Source: a virus. From it: 22,490 nucleotides of DNA. Under the pieces are notes generated by a model. That model made no database searches. It saw only the letters and a program-made list of their open reading frames with translations, and was not told the DNA's origin. Location of the stretch: the IMG/VR virus record IMGVR_UViG_3300032242_001842, positions 1 through 22,490 of that record. One strand, 5' to 3'. Made by a program: the position numbers and the translations under genes. This document shows positions 1-7,688 of the stretch, one piece after another (position 1 is the stretch's first letter; each line of letters begins with the position of its first letter).

Positions 1-38
1 GTATTGGCATATCTTTTGAATTGTAATGTTCTTGGCAT
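1..38 (-). CDS. Start of a further gene (partial), possibly fibre-like
   Basis: An ATG at 38-36 opens a frame that runs off the left edge, encoding M-P-R-T-L-Q-F-K-R-Y-A-N-T. It begins one base after the gp15 stop codon (TAA-A-ATG). The end of gp15 supplies an AGGA ribosome site about seven bases upstream, so a real coupled gene is likely. The short hydrophobic strand followed by a basic pair (LQFKR) resembles the first residues of the 661-residue fibre (VIRIKR) and the 576-residue fibre (VLIHKK) in this window. Those two look like the small N-terminal domain of Mtd-type tail proteins. The rest of the protein is outside the window, so function is inferred from 13 residues only. In T4 the next gene would be gene 16 (small terminase), which this start does not obviously resemble. 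Confidence 0.6.
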   Translation of the reverse strand, partial: MPRTLQFKRYAN

Positions 39-39
39 T

Positions 40-1128
40 TTACTGTCCTAAATCTATTGGGTTTTCTAATTCGGCCTGTAGATCGTCTGCGCCAAACTGT
101 ACTGACATATCTCCAGTTAAGTTTGTTGATATAACCACATCCGCAGAAATTGTTGGCGTTTCTTGTATCTGTGTAGTATATGTATACAAAGTATTTGCAT
201 TGGCATCTGTTGGTGTAGGTGTAACAACAACCTGTGCATACTTTTGTGTTGTAATATTTAAATATGAATCGAATGAGTAGCTTGAATTTGTCGTCAAACC
301 CACAATTGGTTTATTAGAAACAAAATTTCCGTTAATATTGGTTACAGTTAAAATCTTATTTATTGAGTCCCAATATGTAACTTTACCTGTCGCTATTGAA
401 GTTCCTAAAGAGAATCCTTGATATATCACTTCACCAATCTGGTAATCACCAAATCCACCGGTCGAAATCAACTTAAATTGTATTTGATTGTCCGGACTTA
501 TTTCATTGTAAATATTGGTAATTGAACTTGTGATATACGAGAAAGTTGAAGTAGAACCAAATATAAAACCTTTGACCGTAAAATTAAGTGTCCATATGAC
601 TAAACGCGGATCACCTTCTCTTGGACCTTCATATTGAATGTCCTGTGATGTGTTGTTTAATACGATAGGAATGTCTTTAGATATTCCCATTTCAGGTATT
701 AAATTCAACTTGATAGTATAATCAGGTGTAAAAAATGGTAGTATATGTTCGATAACTTGGGTACCATCTTCTATGTTTCTGACATACAGATATAAATTAA
801 AGTCAAAGTTATACGGTACTGGATTATACTGTGCAAGATTATTTGCATAGTTTTTAATGTTTGTGTTTTGTTTTCTTGATGCGTCATAACTAAACCCCGT
901 CATCTCATATGACATACGCGGTAAAGTCATTTGAACTTTTTTGTGTAGATCAGGATCGCCTTGTAGTCTTTGCACATATAATTCTTTTGGTGCATATGCA
1001 ATAGGAACAAGAAATCGTTCTTCTTCTGTTAGATCTAAATTATATCTAACTAAGGTTATGTTATTGAATAAGTCTCCAAACCCTACTATAAGTTTTCGTA
1101 TGACTCTATTATATTGTGGATTTGACAT
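40..1128 (-). CDS. gp15: Tail sheath stabiliser / tail terminator, T4 gp15-like
   Basis: This is the T4 gp15-type protein that caps the tail tube and sheath and joins the tail to the neck. Residues 1-192 follow the family: GFGDLFNNI (16-24), a VPIAYAPKE strand (41-49), LPRMSYEMTGFSYD (69-82), QYNPVPYNF (100-108), then HILPFF (128-133). A KDIPIVL strand (151-157) and a WTLNFTVKGFIFG segment (179-191) follow. T4 gp15 is about 270 residues, while this one has 362. The excess is a C-terminal extension holding a small beta module (about 232-290) that also occurs in the neighbouring gp14, then a Thr/Ala-rich tail. The ATG overlaps the gp14 stop by one base (TAATG), which implies translational coupling. 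Core assignment is firm; the role of the extension is unknown. Confidence 0.9.
   Translation of the reverse strand: MSNPQYNRVIRKLIVGFGDLFNNITLVRYNLDLTEEERFLVPIAYAPKELYVQRLQGDPDLHKKVQMTLPRMSYEMTGFSYDASRKQNTNIKNYANNLAQYNPVPYNFDFNLYLYVRNIEDGTQVIEHILPFFTPDYTIKLNLIPEMGISKDIPIVLNNTSQDIQYEGPREGDPRLVIWTLNFTVKGFIFGSTSTFSYITSSITNIYNEISPDNQIQFKLISTGGFGDYQIGEVIYQGFSLGTSIATGKVTYWDSINKILTVTNINGNFVSNKPIVGLTTNSSYSFDSYLNITTQKYAQVVVTPTPTDANANTLYTYTTQIQETPTISADVVISTNLTGDMSVQFGADDLQAELENPIDLGQ
259..435 (-). other. Beta module in gp15 shared with gp14
   Basis: gp15 residues 232-290 contain E233-V-I-Y-Q237, W253 and L260-T-V-T-N-I-N-G-N-F269. gp14 has the same landmarks at residues 198-258. The distances from W to L (7) and from L to F (9) are the same in both proteins. 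It lies after the part of gp15 that matches T4. Confidence 0.7.
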
Positions 1129-2009
1129 TATAGACTACCAAATGAATTTGTTTTTGATGTATCTATAATAGGTGTTGCAGAACTCTGTATGTATTTGTTA
1201 TCGTATACTTCATATTTAACATTAACATTCATTGGATCATATGTTGCAAGCGTATATTGTGCGTTACTCGATGATCCAATAAGAGCATAACCACCCGAGA
1301 ATACTCCTGTTATATTTGTAACCGACAATGTATTCGCCAACGGATACCATGTTTGTACTGTGGCAGAAGCATATGCATTTGCATACGTATTGTCGCTAGA
1401 TTGGAATACAATTTCTGAAGTTGCAAACATACCTGTTCCTGATCCAACATTGAGTGTAAGTGTGTATGCGGAATCTGTGACAACGATATCGATATCTGGA
1501 ACTCCTGTAGAAATAACTTCTTGTGAATACTTGAATTTCTCTAATTCTAATTCATAGAAGTAAGCTACTTTTCTACCTAATGTAAAGAAGTCTTTGGTCG
1601 AATTTGTAAATTTAATTTCAAATAATTCACCGGTACCTCTTAGAAAAGGAACATATATGAGATCGCCTTCCCTAGGTCTTGTAAAAGTGTTTTGTGGAAC
1701 TCTTTCAGAAAATGATCTTTTGGATACAATAACATTAACATTATTCTTAATCTCTAGACCAAATTTGGAAAAGAATTCTCTCTCACCCATATATTCAATA
1801 GAATTAGAAAGATAAAATTCTAATGGAAATGCGGTTGAAAACTTCTTAACAGGATCTTCACCATACAATAAATCTCTAGCCGCATCGTTATCATTAGGCA
1901 AATAATAGGCATCGAATCCCATTATCTTGATGGATTCTACAATTAAATCCTCAACAAGCCTTTGCTCATTTTTTGAGTTATAGTTATTAAAAAAAGGATT
2001 AGTTGCCAT
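1128..2009 (-). CDS. gp14: Neck protein, T4 gp14-like
   Basis: T4 gp14 forms part of the neck connecting the DNA-filled head to the tail. Residues 1-165 match the family: an N-terminal NPFFNNY, LVEDLIVESIKIMGFDAYYLP (18-38), LLYGEDPVKKF (47-57), then FFSKFGLEIKNNV (79-91). REGDLIYVPF (113-122) and a segment rich in aromatic and acidic residues ending near KFKYSQE (158-164) complete the match. T4 gp14 is about 256 residues and this protein has 293. Residues from about 198 to 258 form the beta module also found in gp15. The start follows the gp13 stop by one base, and no strong Shine-Dalgarno is visible, so it probably relies on coupling to gp13. Confidence 0.9.
   Translation of the reverse strand: MATNPFFNNYNSKNEQRLVEDLIVESIKIMGFDAYYLPNDNDAARDLLYGEDPVKKFSTAFPLEFYLSNSIEYMGEREFFSKFGLEIKNNVNVIVSKRSFSERVPQNTFTRPREGDLIYVPFLRGTGELFEIKFTNSTKDFFTLGRKVAYFYELELEKFKYSQEVISTGVPDIDIVVTDSAYTLTLNVGSGTGMFATSEIVFQSSDNTYANAYASATVQTWYPLANTLSVTNITGVFSGGYALIGSSSNAQYTLATYDPMNVNVKYEVYDNKYIQSSATPIIDTSKTNSFGSL
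1236..1418 (-). other. Beta module in gp14 shared with gp15
   Basis: gp14 residues 198-258 carry E199-I-V-F-Q203, W221 and L228-S-V-T-N-I-T-G-V-F237, followed by a G-S-S-S-N-A-Q-Y strand. This parallels gp15 residues 232-290. It follows the T4-like core of gp14 and looks like an added domain. Confidence 0.7.
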
Positions 2010-2010
2010 T

Positions 2011-2784
2011 TTAGTTCATGTACATTTCGAGAGGCGCACCATAATTCATATCCATTTCTTTCTCCAGCCTTTCTATTTCTGTCGTGGCTTCTTCATAAAT
2101 CTTATCACCATTCAGCATAACACCACCAGGCAATTGAATGCCTTGAAATTTCTTTAAATTTTCACCCCATGTTCTTTTAATCAATACCGTGGCATATTCT
2201 TTCAACCAACGGTCATTCCATACCAGTGTGTACACATTGGGATTGATTAGTGCATATGCTTCGGCAATTACAACGGTACCAACAGGAGCTTCTGATGCAC
2301 CCCAAGCCCAATCAATATAAAGACGTTGCATATGTCTTTGAAAACGAATAGGGACTTCACCTGTGAACATTAGTTCTAACGAACGCAAGTGTTGTTGAGT
2401 TAGTGTGTAGTTGATATATGAAGCGGAGGTGAAGTCGTACAGTTCGTTGAGGCGCAACTGGTATCTAAGGTCAAACATATTAACAGTTGCCGATGAATCG
2501 GACACTGGAAATATGCGTGTGATGCCGGCTATTTCAATACTATTATTTTGGGAGTCAACAGCTTGTGTGGCATCCAAATATTTGTTCGCCACATCGTCCG
2601 GCGTAACATGATGAATCCAATATACTTTTTGTAAACCATCAAAATGATAATCTTGCCAGTATTGTAGTGCATCATCAATACGGTCTTGTACTTGCGTATC
2701 TTCTACGTTAATATCAACGACAGGCGCACCAAGTCTACGGAGACAATAGTTGGTAAAATCGGTTCTATTATTTAATGTTGCCAT
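2011..2784 (-). CDS. gp13: Neck protein, T4 gp13-like
   Basis: T4 gp13 is the head-completion or neck protein that works with gp14. The 257 residues follow the family closely: RTDFTNYCLRRLGAPVVDINV (7-27), DRIDDALQYWQDYHFDG (34-50), then a middle region with FDLRYQLRLNELYDF (104-118). The diagnostic C-terminal stretch follows: LVWNDRWLKEYATVLIKRTW (187-206) and NLKKFQGIQLPGGVMLNG (209-226), with an acidic helix EATTEIERLEKEM (232-244). It is shorter than T4 gp13 (about 309 residues). It sits first in the 13-14-15 block, 27 bases after the S74 fibre gene, with a late-promoter-like AATAAATA in that gap and only a weak GGA ribosome site. Confidence 0.92.
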   Translation of the reverse strand: MATLNNRTDFTNYCLRRLGAPVVDINVEDTQVQDRIDDALQYWQDYHFDGLQKVYWIHHVTPDDVANKYLDATQAVDSQNNSIEIAGITRIFPVSDSSATVNMFDLRYQLRLNELYDFTSASYINYTLTQQHLRSLELMFTGEVPIRFQRHMQRLYIDWAWGASEAPVGTVVIAEAYALINPNVYTLVWNDRWLKEYATVLIKRTWGENLKKFQGIQLPGGVMLNGDKIYEEATTEIERLEKEMDMNYGAPLEMYMN

Positions 2785-2808
2785 TGTATTTTTCCAAGTT
2801 TAATGGAG

Positions 2809-2816
2809 TATTTATT
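2809..2816 (-). promoter_or_regulatory. T4-late-promoter-like octamer ahead of gp13
   Basis: On the minus strand this reads AATAAATA followed by C, one mismatch from the T4 late -10 consensus TATAAATA. It overlaps the end of the fibre gene and stands 24 bases from the gp13 start, a plausible promoter-to-gene distance. The same octamer occurs in the gap before the 661-residue fibre. AT-rich DNA produces such octamers by chance (one also lies inside gp15), so this is a candidate only. Confidence 0.45.
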
Positions 2817-5226
2817 TTGAAAAAGATGCAACCATTTGCTTTAATTCGTCTATTTGCTTTTGTTGTTCTTTGATAGCTTGAATTAGTAATGGTACCAACT
2901 TTTCGTATTGAACCGTTTTATAGTTTTCACCCGACTTGCTGTATTCTGTTCCATCTTCATTCTTTGCGATATCAAATGGTGCAGGAACAACAACTTGAGG
3001 AAGAACTTTTTCTATTTCTTGTGCAATAACACCGACCTGTTCTTTATCATCCGTATACCCATATTCAGCCGCTGTTTCGTTTGATTCAAAAGTAACACCA
3101 GATATTTGCATAACTTTGCTAATTGCATTGTTAATCGGTGTAATATTCTTTTTTAACCTTCTATCAGAAAAATAGGCAGTAATGTTATTGGTAGCACGAA
3201 TTTCACCAGTAGTACCTGATGCAGCAGTACCAACACCAAACGAACCAAATTGTACCGAAGATGTTGTTGCAATTGATTGTGGTGTGGAGAGAGTGACTGA
3301 ACCTGTTGAACCCGAAACAGAAATTTGGTTCGTAGTACCCGTTAGACCAGTAACACCAGCATTTGAAATCGTCAGAGCGGCCGATCCGTTATATGTTGTA
3401 CCTGACGACAATGAAAGACCTGTACTGACTGTGAGCGCATTGGCAACCGAACCTGCCGAGCCGGTATAACCTGTGCAGTTTGTCAATGTTCCAGATGCTG
3501 GAGTACCCAATGCAGGTGTTGTAAATGTGGGTGATGTTAATGTCACACCAGCAAAACTGGTTACGGTAGAACCAAGAGATACTGATGTAGAACCAATAGT
3601 TACCGATGAATTAGCTAACGCCGAATTTTGAACTGTAGCTGAGCCAGTTACATATGTGGCCGAATTAGCAGAACCTGTGGTATTCTGGTTTAAAGTTGGA
3701 AACGTACAATTGGTTAAAGTACCTGATGCTGGAGTACCCAATGCAGGTGTTGTAAATGTAGGTGATGTTAGCGTTACGCCAGCAAAACTAGATACAGTAG
3801 AACCAAGAGATACTGATGTAGAACCAATAGTTAAGGATGAATTGGTTAATGCGCCATTCGGAATACTGGTTAATGATGCACCAGATCCGGAGAATGTACC
3901 TGCTGTCAGAACGCCGGTTGATGGGTTGTATGTGGCAGTACCATAAAGAATAGATGTTCCGTTATTTACAGCAATAGTATAGTTAGCGTTAGTTGAACTT
4001 AATGTTGTGGTTACAGAACCAGCAGTCAACGATGCAGCGGTACCATTTAAACCTGCTCCGGATCCAAAATGAGATCCAAAAAAACCTGTGTTGGAAGTTA
4101 CTGCGTTGGCAGACAAATTGCCTGTTGCTGCGTTAAATGATAAAGCAACGTTTGCGTTGGCCGCTAAGTTACCAGTTAACGCATTAATTAATACAGGATA
4201 AAATGTGCCCGTTGTGACTGTTGTAACCGGAATAGTGTTACCTACGTTTGCATAGGCACTGCTAGCCGATGTTACGGTAACGGAACCACCTAGTGAAACT
4301 GATGTTCCATTGATTGTTATACTATTCGCGGCCCATATTGGAGCACCAGATCCACCGGACACCAAAATCTGGCCAGCGGTACCCGTGGCAGTAGACCATG
4401 CAAAGGCAGTACCAGTTCCATAAGCGATTGCACCAGCAGTTGGTGTTGCTGTGGAGTTGGTGCCGCCATTACCAATAGGCAATGTACCTGTCACACCCGT
4501 TGTCAAAGAGATACTTGTTAGACCGGCACCGGATCCAAAATGAGATCCAAAGAAACCTGTGTTGGAAGTTACTGCGATGGCGGACAAGATACCTGTAGCA
4601 GCATTTAATGAAAGAGCTACGTTAGCACTTTGAGATAAAGTTCCAGTCAAAGCGTTAACAAGTACAGGATAATATGTTCCTGTCGTTGCCGTGGTTATTG
4701 GTGTTCCTATTGTTATTGAACCACCTAGTGAAACTGATGTTCCATTAACAGTTATACTATTGGCTGCCCATATTGGAGATCCAGATCCACCAGATACTAA
4801 AATTTGTCCTGAAGTACCTGTTGTTGAAAATGCGTATGCTGTTCCTGTTCCATATGCAAGAGCACCGGCTGTAGGTGTAGTTGTGGTATTTGTTCCACCA
4901 TTTCCTATTGGAAGTGTACCTGTTACACCGGTCGTTAGTGATATGCCGGTTAAACCAGAACCTGAACCAAAATGAGGTCCATAAATTCCGGTACTTGCTG
5001 TGATGGATGATACTGCTAAGTTTCCCGTTATCGTACCTGAAGTTGTATTGATATTGTTTGCAACTACGTTACCGGACGACCATACGTTACCAGAAACACC
5101 AATACCACCGGACACAATCAAAGCGCCAGTTAAGTTTGATGTTGCTGTATTGGCACCTAAAACGAACAACCTAGTGTTGACGTTTGCGCTACCGTATATT
5201 GTTGTTCCTGATTGTAGTTTTGCCAT
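2812..5226 (-). CDS. Tail fibre with C-terminal S74 self-cleaving chaperone (804 aa)
   Basis: This is a repeat-built fibre ending in a peptidase S74 (endosialidase-type intramolecular chaperone) domain. The domain begins about residue 687 with S-D-R-R-L-K. S687 and K692 occupy the Ser/Lys dyad positions (Ser + 5) of the family, in which cleavage before the Ser releases the chaperone after the fibre trimer folds. VGVIAQEIEKVLP and YKTVQYEKLVPLLIQAIKE follow, ending in a short coiled coil. The shaft is low-complexity Gly/Ser/Thr/Ala beta repeats: a roughly 150-residue unit between 80 and 393 (GTLPIGNGGTN, GQILVSGGSG, TGTFYPVLINAL), and a shorter pair at 460-585 (PTFTTPALGTPASG). The N-terminus (TSNLTGALIVSGGIGVSGNV) resembles a segment of the 576-residue fibre. 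Expected on the virion tail or side fibres; the receptor is unknown. No strong ribosome site is seen. Confidence 0.9.
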   Translation of the reverse strand: MAKLQSGTTIYGSANVNTRLFVLGANTATSNLTGALIVSGGIGVSGNVWSSGNVVANNINTTSGTITGNLAVSSITASTGIYGPHFGSGSGLTGISLTTGVTGTLPIGNGGTNTTTTPTAGALAYGTGTAYAFSTTGTSGQILVSGGSGSPIWAANSITVNGTSVSLGGSITIGTPITTATTGTYYPVLVNALTGTLSQSANVALSLNAATGILSAIAVTSNTGFFGSHFGSGAGLTSISLTTGVTGTLPIGNGGTNSTATPTAGAIAYGTGTAFAWSTATGTAGQILVSGGSGAPIWAANSITINGTSVSLGGSVTVTSASSAYANVGNTIPVTTVTTGTFYPVLINALTGNLAANANVALSFNAATGNLSANAVTSNTGFFGSHFGSGAGLNGTAASLTAGSVTTTLSSTNANYTIAVNNGTSILYGTATYNPSTGVLTAGTFSGSGASLTSIPNGALTNSSLTIGSTSVSLGSTVSSFAGVTLTSPTFTTPALGTPASGTLTNCTFPTLNQNTTGSANSATYVTGSATVQNSALANSSVTIGSTSVSLGSTVTSFAGVTLTSPTFTTPALGTPASGTLTNCTGYTGSAGSVANALTVSTGLSLSSGTTYNGSAALTISNAGVTGLTGTTNQISVSGSTGSVTLSTPQSIATTSSVQFGSFGVGTAASGTTGEIRATNNITAYFSDRRLKKNITPINNAISKVMQISGVTFESNETAAEYGYTDDKEQVGVIAQEIEKVLPQVVVPAPFDIAKNEDGTEYSKSGENYKTVQYEKLVPLLIQAIKEQQKQIDELKQMVASFSK
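3179..3240 (-). repeat. 62-bp exact repeat, copy 1 (S74 junction)
   Basis: This stretch is identical base for base to 13115-13176 in the 1731-residue fibre. It encodes the segment immediately before the S74 cleavage site (FGVGTAASGTTGEIRATNNI). The flanking S74 codons differ at many positions between the two genes. Confidence 0.9.
3472..3849 (-). repeat. Internal duplication in the 804-aa fibre
   Basis: Residues 460-507 and 536-585 repeat the series IGSTSVSLGSTV, SFAGVTLTSPTFTTPALG and TPASGTLTNCT. At DNA level 3494-3528 and 3725-3759 are identical over 35 bases, which suggests duplication or conversion within the gene. Confidence 0.8.
4048..4989 (-). repeat. Large tandem beta repeat in the 804-aa fibre shaft
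   Basis: A unit of about 150 residues is present roughly two and a half times between residues 80 and 393. Landmarks of each copy are FGSxFGSGxGL, LTTGVTGTLPIGNGGTN, GQILVSGGSG, PIWAANSIT, NGTSVSLGGS, then TGTxYPVLxNALTG and LNAATG. Its modules also occur singly in neighbouring fibres. Confidence 0.8.
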
Positions 5227-5241
5227 AGTTTTATATTTACT

Positions 5242-5904
5242 TTAAAAAGAAATGCCTTTAGTCTGGAAGAAATCATAATCTTCTTTCGAATATGATATTA
5301 TATAATCGATCTCTTCTTGAGTAATTGCGGGATCATTGGGTATGTATTGCTTTTCATTTAATATATTTAGTGCATAATCACTGATGCCTAATTCAGCCGC
5401 AATTGATGCCACTCCCGTGGAAAATTGACTATACGGCAATAACTCTATATTATCAAATGCTAGCCAATCTCGTTGAGGGTATAATAATGGCCAATTAGGG
5501 GATACTTTTTCCTTAAAATCGCTTTCTAAGAAATCTATAATTTTAATTCTCGCCAAAGCGTCTTGTATTTCTGTAGACAAACTCTCAAAAGAATCTCGAT
5601 TTAAATGAGAGATTTTAAATTGATTGCCATAAAAATAATTTAACATCTTCACTAGATGACCAGGAGTAGTTCTTATATAATTCCACATAGATAACATTCG
5701 CTCTACGGGTTCTCTGTAAAAACAAAACATTTTAGTTGTGCTTAAATTTGGGTTGTACCTCTGCACAAAATGATTAACATTCATATGATTATGAATACAC
5801 TGATCAAATGTGAATGTGGTATTTTGAAAACAATCAACCAAACTAGTTGTGCCAGTTTTGGGATTTAAAAATACAGCAACTGATTTTTCAGCGGAGTAAA
5901 TCAT
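5242..5904 (-). CDS. Sulfotransferase-like enzyme
   Basis: A 220-residue protein with the layout of carbohydrate sulfotransferases, which move sulfate from PAPS to a sugar hydroxyl. Residues 14-21, N-P-K-T-G-T-T-S, after a short beta strand (VAVFL), match the 5'-phosphosulfate loop. Residues 58-74, ending C-F-Y-R-E-P-V-E-R-M-L-S-M-W, match the 3'-phosphate-binding motif (R64, R69, S72). YPQRDWL (142-148) and a C-terminal SKEDYDFF (206-213) also fit the family. There is no signal peptide or membrane segment, so it should act in the cytoplasm of the infected cell. Its start overlaps the preceding 75-residue gene by four bases (ATGA), with GGAG just upstream, so the two are translated together. 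It lies between an adhesin-like gene and an S74 fibre. The fold assignment is fairly sure. The substrate (host surface glycan, phage fibre or a metabolite) is unknown. Confidence 0.78.
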   Translation of the reverse strand: MIYSAEKSVAVFLNPKTGTTSLVDCFQNTTFTFDQCIHNHMNVNHFVQRYNPNLSTTKMFCFYREPVERMLSMWNYIRTTPGHLVKMLNYFYGNQFKISHLNRDSFESLSTEIQDALARIKIIDFLESDFKEKVSPNWPLLYPQRDWLAFDNIELLPYSQFSTGVASIAAELGISDYALNILNEKQYIPNDPAITQEEIDYIISYSKEDYDFFQTKGISF

Positions 5905-6128
5905 TGCTCCAATCTCGCAATATTTTTATCTTGTGCAGCAACCATGTCAAAATTTGTATCAATATATTTGTTTATATCACCAGTAAAATCCAATGGTGGA
6001 TTTGGTATAGTATAATCCTCCGTGACTAATATATTGGTGTTATGGTCAATTGTGTATAATCTAAAGACAATAACACCCTCAGTAGGTATCAATTCAATCC
6101 AGTGTTTGTAGGCGGGAAATATGGGCAT
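5901..6128 (-). CDS. Small protein of unknown function, coupled to the sulfotransferase-like gene
   Basis: A 75-residue protein that I do not recognise. It has no signal peptide, membrane segment or cysteine. The first half is rich in aromatic and beta-prone residues (WIELIPTEGVIVFRLYTID, 10-28). The second half carries a proline run (IPNPPLDFTG, 41-50) and ends in a probable helix (NFDMVAAQDKNIARLEQ). The gene begins four bases after the glycine-rich adhesin gene and its stop overlaps the sulfotransferase-like start as ATGA. The position suggests a fibre accessory or assembly factor for the adhesin, or a partner of the enzyme. Both are guesses from context. Confidence 0.7.
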   Translation of the reverse strand: MPIFPAYKHWIELIPTEGVIVFRLYTIDHNTNILVTEDYTIPNPPLDFTGDINKYIDTNFDMVAAQDKNIARLEQ

Positions 6129-6132
6129 TGCA

Positions 6133-7686
6133 TTAATAGTAGCTGATCACTACTGCTCCTGTTAGTCCATTATCCCCACCATCGGTATATGTACCATAAT
6201 TACCTTTACTAGTTAAGTTTTTAATAACTCTACCAGCGGAACCATATCTTGCACCATAATAACCAACGACTCCTAAATTAGGTGTGTACATTATTCCATT
6301 AGGAGGAGTTTGACTACTGTTTGGTGCGGTGTAAGAATAAGCGATTCCCGTAGTATTGGTGCCGACAATATTTGCATCAGTACCGCCAGTTGCTGTGCCA
6401 CCTGCAGCAGCAGTAAATCCTGATCCAATACCGCCACCGCCACCACCCGCAGTCATAGTTGTAATGGTAGCTGTACCACTTGATACTGTTGATGTATTTC
6501 CTGCAAGTGCTGAAAAATTGCCACCACCAAGTCCTCGACCAGTACCGCCACCACCCACAGTAATTGATAGAGTTAATCCTGCTAAAGAAGCAGCATTAGT
6601 GAGAATAGTTCTACAATATCCTCCAGCACCTGGATCAGTTCCGCCAGATGACGTATATGACGGAGAGTTGCCTCCCGTATCTTCATAAACCTGCGCGCCA
6701 CCTCCCCCACCGCCCCACGCTTCTATCACCATAACACTATATCCAGCAGGTATCGTGTGCGTATATGTATTTTGTATCTGCCTTGCGGTTGTTACATAAA
6801 TTGTGGTGTTTGATGGGATTCCTGTTACTTCGTCAAATATACCAGCAATTTGCATTGAACCAGTATTTGTTAACCTACTCGCAATACTACCGCCATTAAT
6901 AGTTAACTCGTCTAACTCATTATAGACTACTTCATTTTGAGTGATTCTTGATTGAGTTGTAGGTGTTGACTGTGTATATGGCGAATTGAGAGAAAATCCT
7001 GGCAGAGGAGATCCAAGTAATGGAGATTTTATATTTGTCGCACCTAATGCAGCGTCATAAAATCTATTATAATAATCTGTGACATTAAGTAAAAAAATAG
7101 TATTTGCTAACTTACTAAGAACAGAAGTAGGCGGTGTGAAATTGCCTGTATACACTACTGATGTGGTTAATCTAAAATCTTTTATATACCCGTTATACCA
7201 ATACCCCAAACCAATGGTAGTATTATACCCAAATGTTCCTATTAAATTAAAATTAAAAGCAGTGTTATCTGTATAAGTTGCTGATGAAACTCCATTAATA
7301 TAAAGAGTATTTGTTGTTCCACTTCTCACCCAAGCCAGATGAGCCCATTGACCTGGGATAACAGAAGTTCCAACATATTGAAATACTTGCGTTCCATTAT
7401 TATAGACACCCACAGATCCTTTTGGACCAAGATTTTCATTAAGTCTAAATATTTGTAAATTACTGTCAATGTCACTTGATGCAACCATCATCTCAGCATA
7501 ACTTAAAGGATAGACCCAAGTTTCAAGAGTAAAGTCGCCCGACACTGTTGCAATAGTAGTTGACGGTTTATAATACATTGTAGTATCAAATGCCAAACTG
7601 CCGCTATATAATGCAGTTTCATCAAACGGAATATTTGAGTTTGTTAGCAAATTTCCAGTGCTTTTTAAACTCGTTACAACAGGCAT
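6133..7686 (-). CDS. LamG-like and glycine-rich adhesin/tail-fibre protein (517 aa)
   Basis: Residues 25-202 look like a LamG/concanavalin-type jelly roll, a fold that often binds sugars: a SLAFDTTMYY strand, GDFTLETWVYP (50-60), GQWAHLAWVRSG (112-123), NTLYINGV (126-133), IGLGYWYNGYIKDFRL (158-172). A linker follows. Residues 305-517 are a glycine-rich domain that starts with TIPAGYSVMVIEAWGGGGGG (311-330) and carries further Gly runs (GGGGTGRGLGGG, GGGGGG). This is typical of glycine-rich phage tip domains and recalls the polyglycine-helix adhesins at T-even fibre tips. It ends in a beta strand (GAVVISYY) with no S74 chaperone. It is probably a receptor-binding tip protein. The start is two bases after the 576-residue fibre stop, with GGA seven bases before the ATG. 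Confidence 0.82.
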   Translation of the reverse strand: MPVVTSLKSTGNLLTNSNIPFDETALYSGSLAFDTTMYYKPSTTIATVSGDFTLETWVYPLSYAEMMVASSDIDSNLQIFRLNENLGPKGSVGVYNNGTQVFQYVGTSVIPGQWAHLAWVRSGTTNTLYINGVSSATYTDNTAFNFNLIGTFGYNTTIGLGYWYNGYIKDFRLTTSVVYTGNFTPPTSVLSKLANTIFLLNVTDYYNRFYDAALGATNIKSPLLGSPLPGFSLNSPYTQSTPTTQSRITQNEVVYNELDELTINGGSIASRLTNTGSMQIAGIFDEVTGIPSNTTIYVTTARQIQNTYTHTIPAGYSVMVIEAWGGGGGGAQVYEDTGGNSPSYTSSGGTDPGAGGYCRTILTNAASLAGLTLSITVGGGGTGRGLGGGNFSALAGNTSTVSSGTATITTMTAGGGGGGIGSGFTAAAGGTATGGTDANIVGTNTTGIAYSYTAPNSSQTPPNGIMYTPNLGVVGYYGARYGSAGRVIKNLTSKGNYGTYTDGGDNGLTGAVVISYY

Positions 7687-7688
7687 AA

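Noticed and set aside
357-364. AATAAATA inside gp15 as a promoter
   Set aside because: It lies more than 300 bases from the next start and within conserved coding sequence, so it is probably a chance match.
3182-4975. Open frames on the plus strand across the 804-aa fibre
   Set aside because: They lie opposite a clear S74 fibre. Their Val/Pro/Glu/Ala-rich translations mirror the Gly/Thr/Asn/Ser repeats, and they have no ribosome sites.
5234-5241. AGTAAATA (minus strand) as a promoter for the 804-aa fibre
   Set aside because: It ends only seven bases before the ATG, leaving no room for a leader and ribosome site. It is a poorer match than the other candidates.
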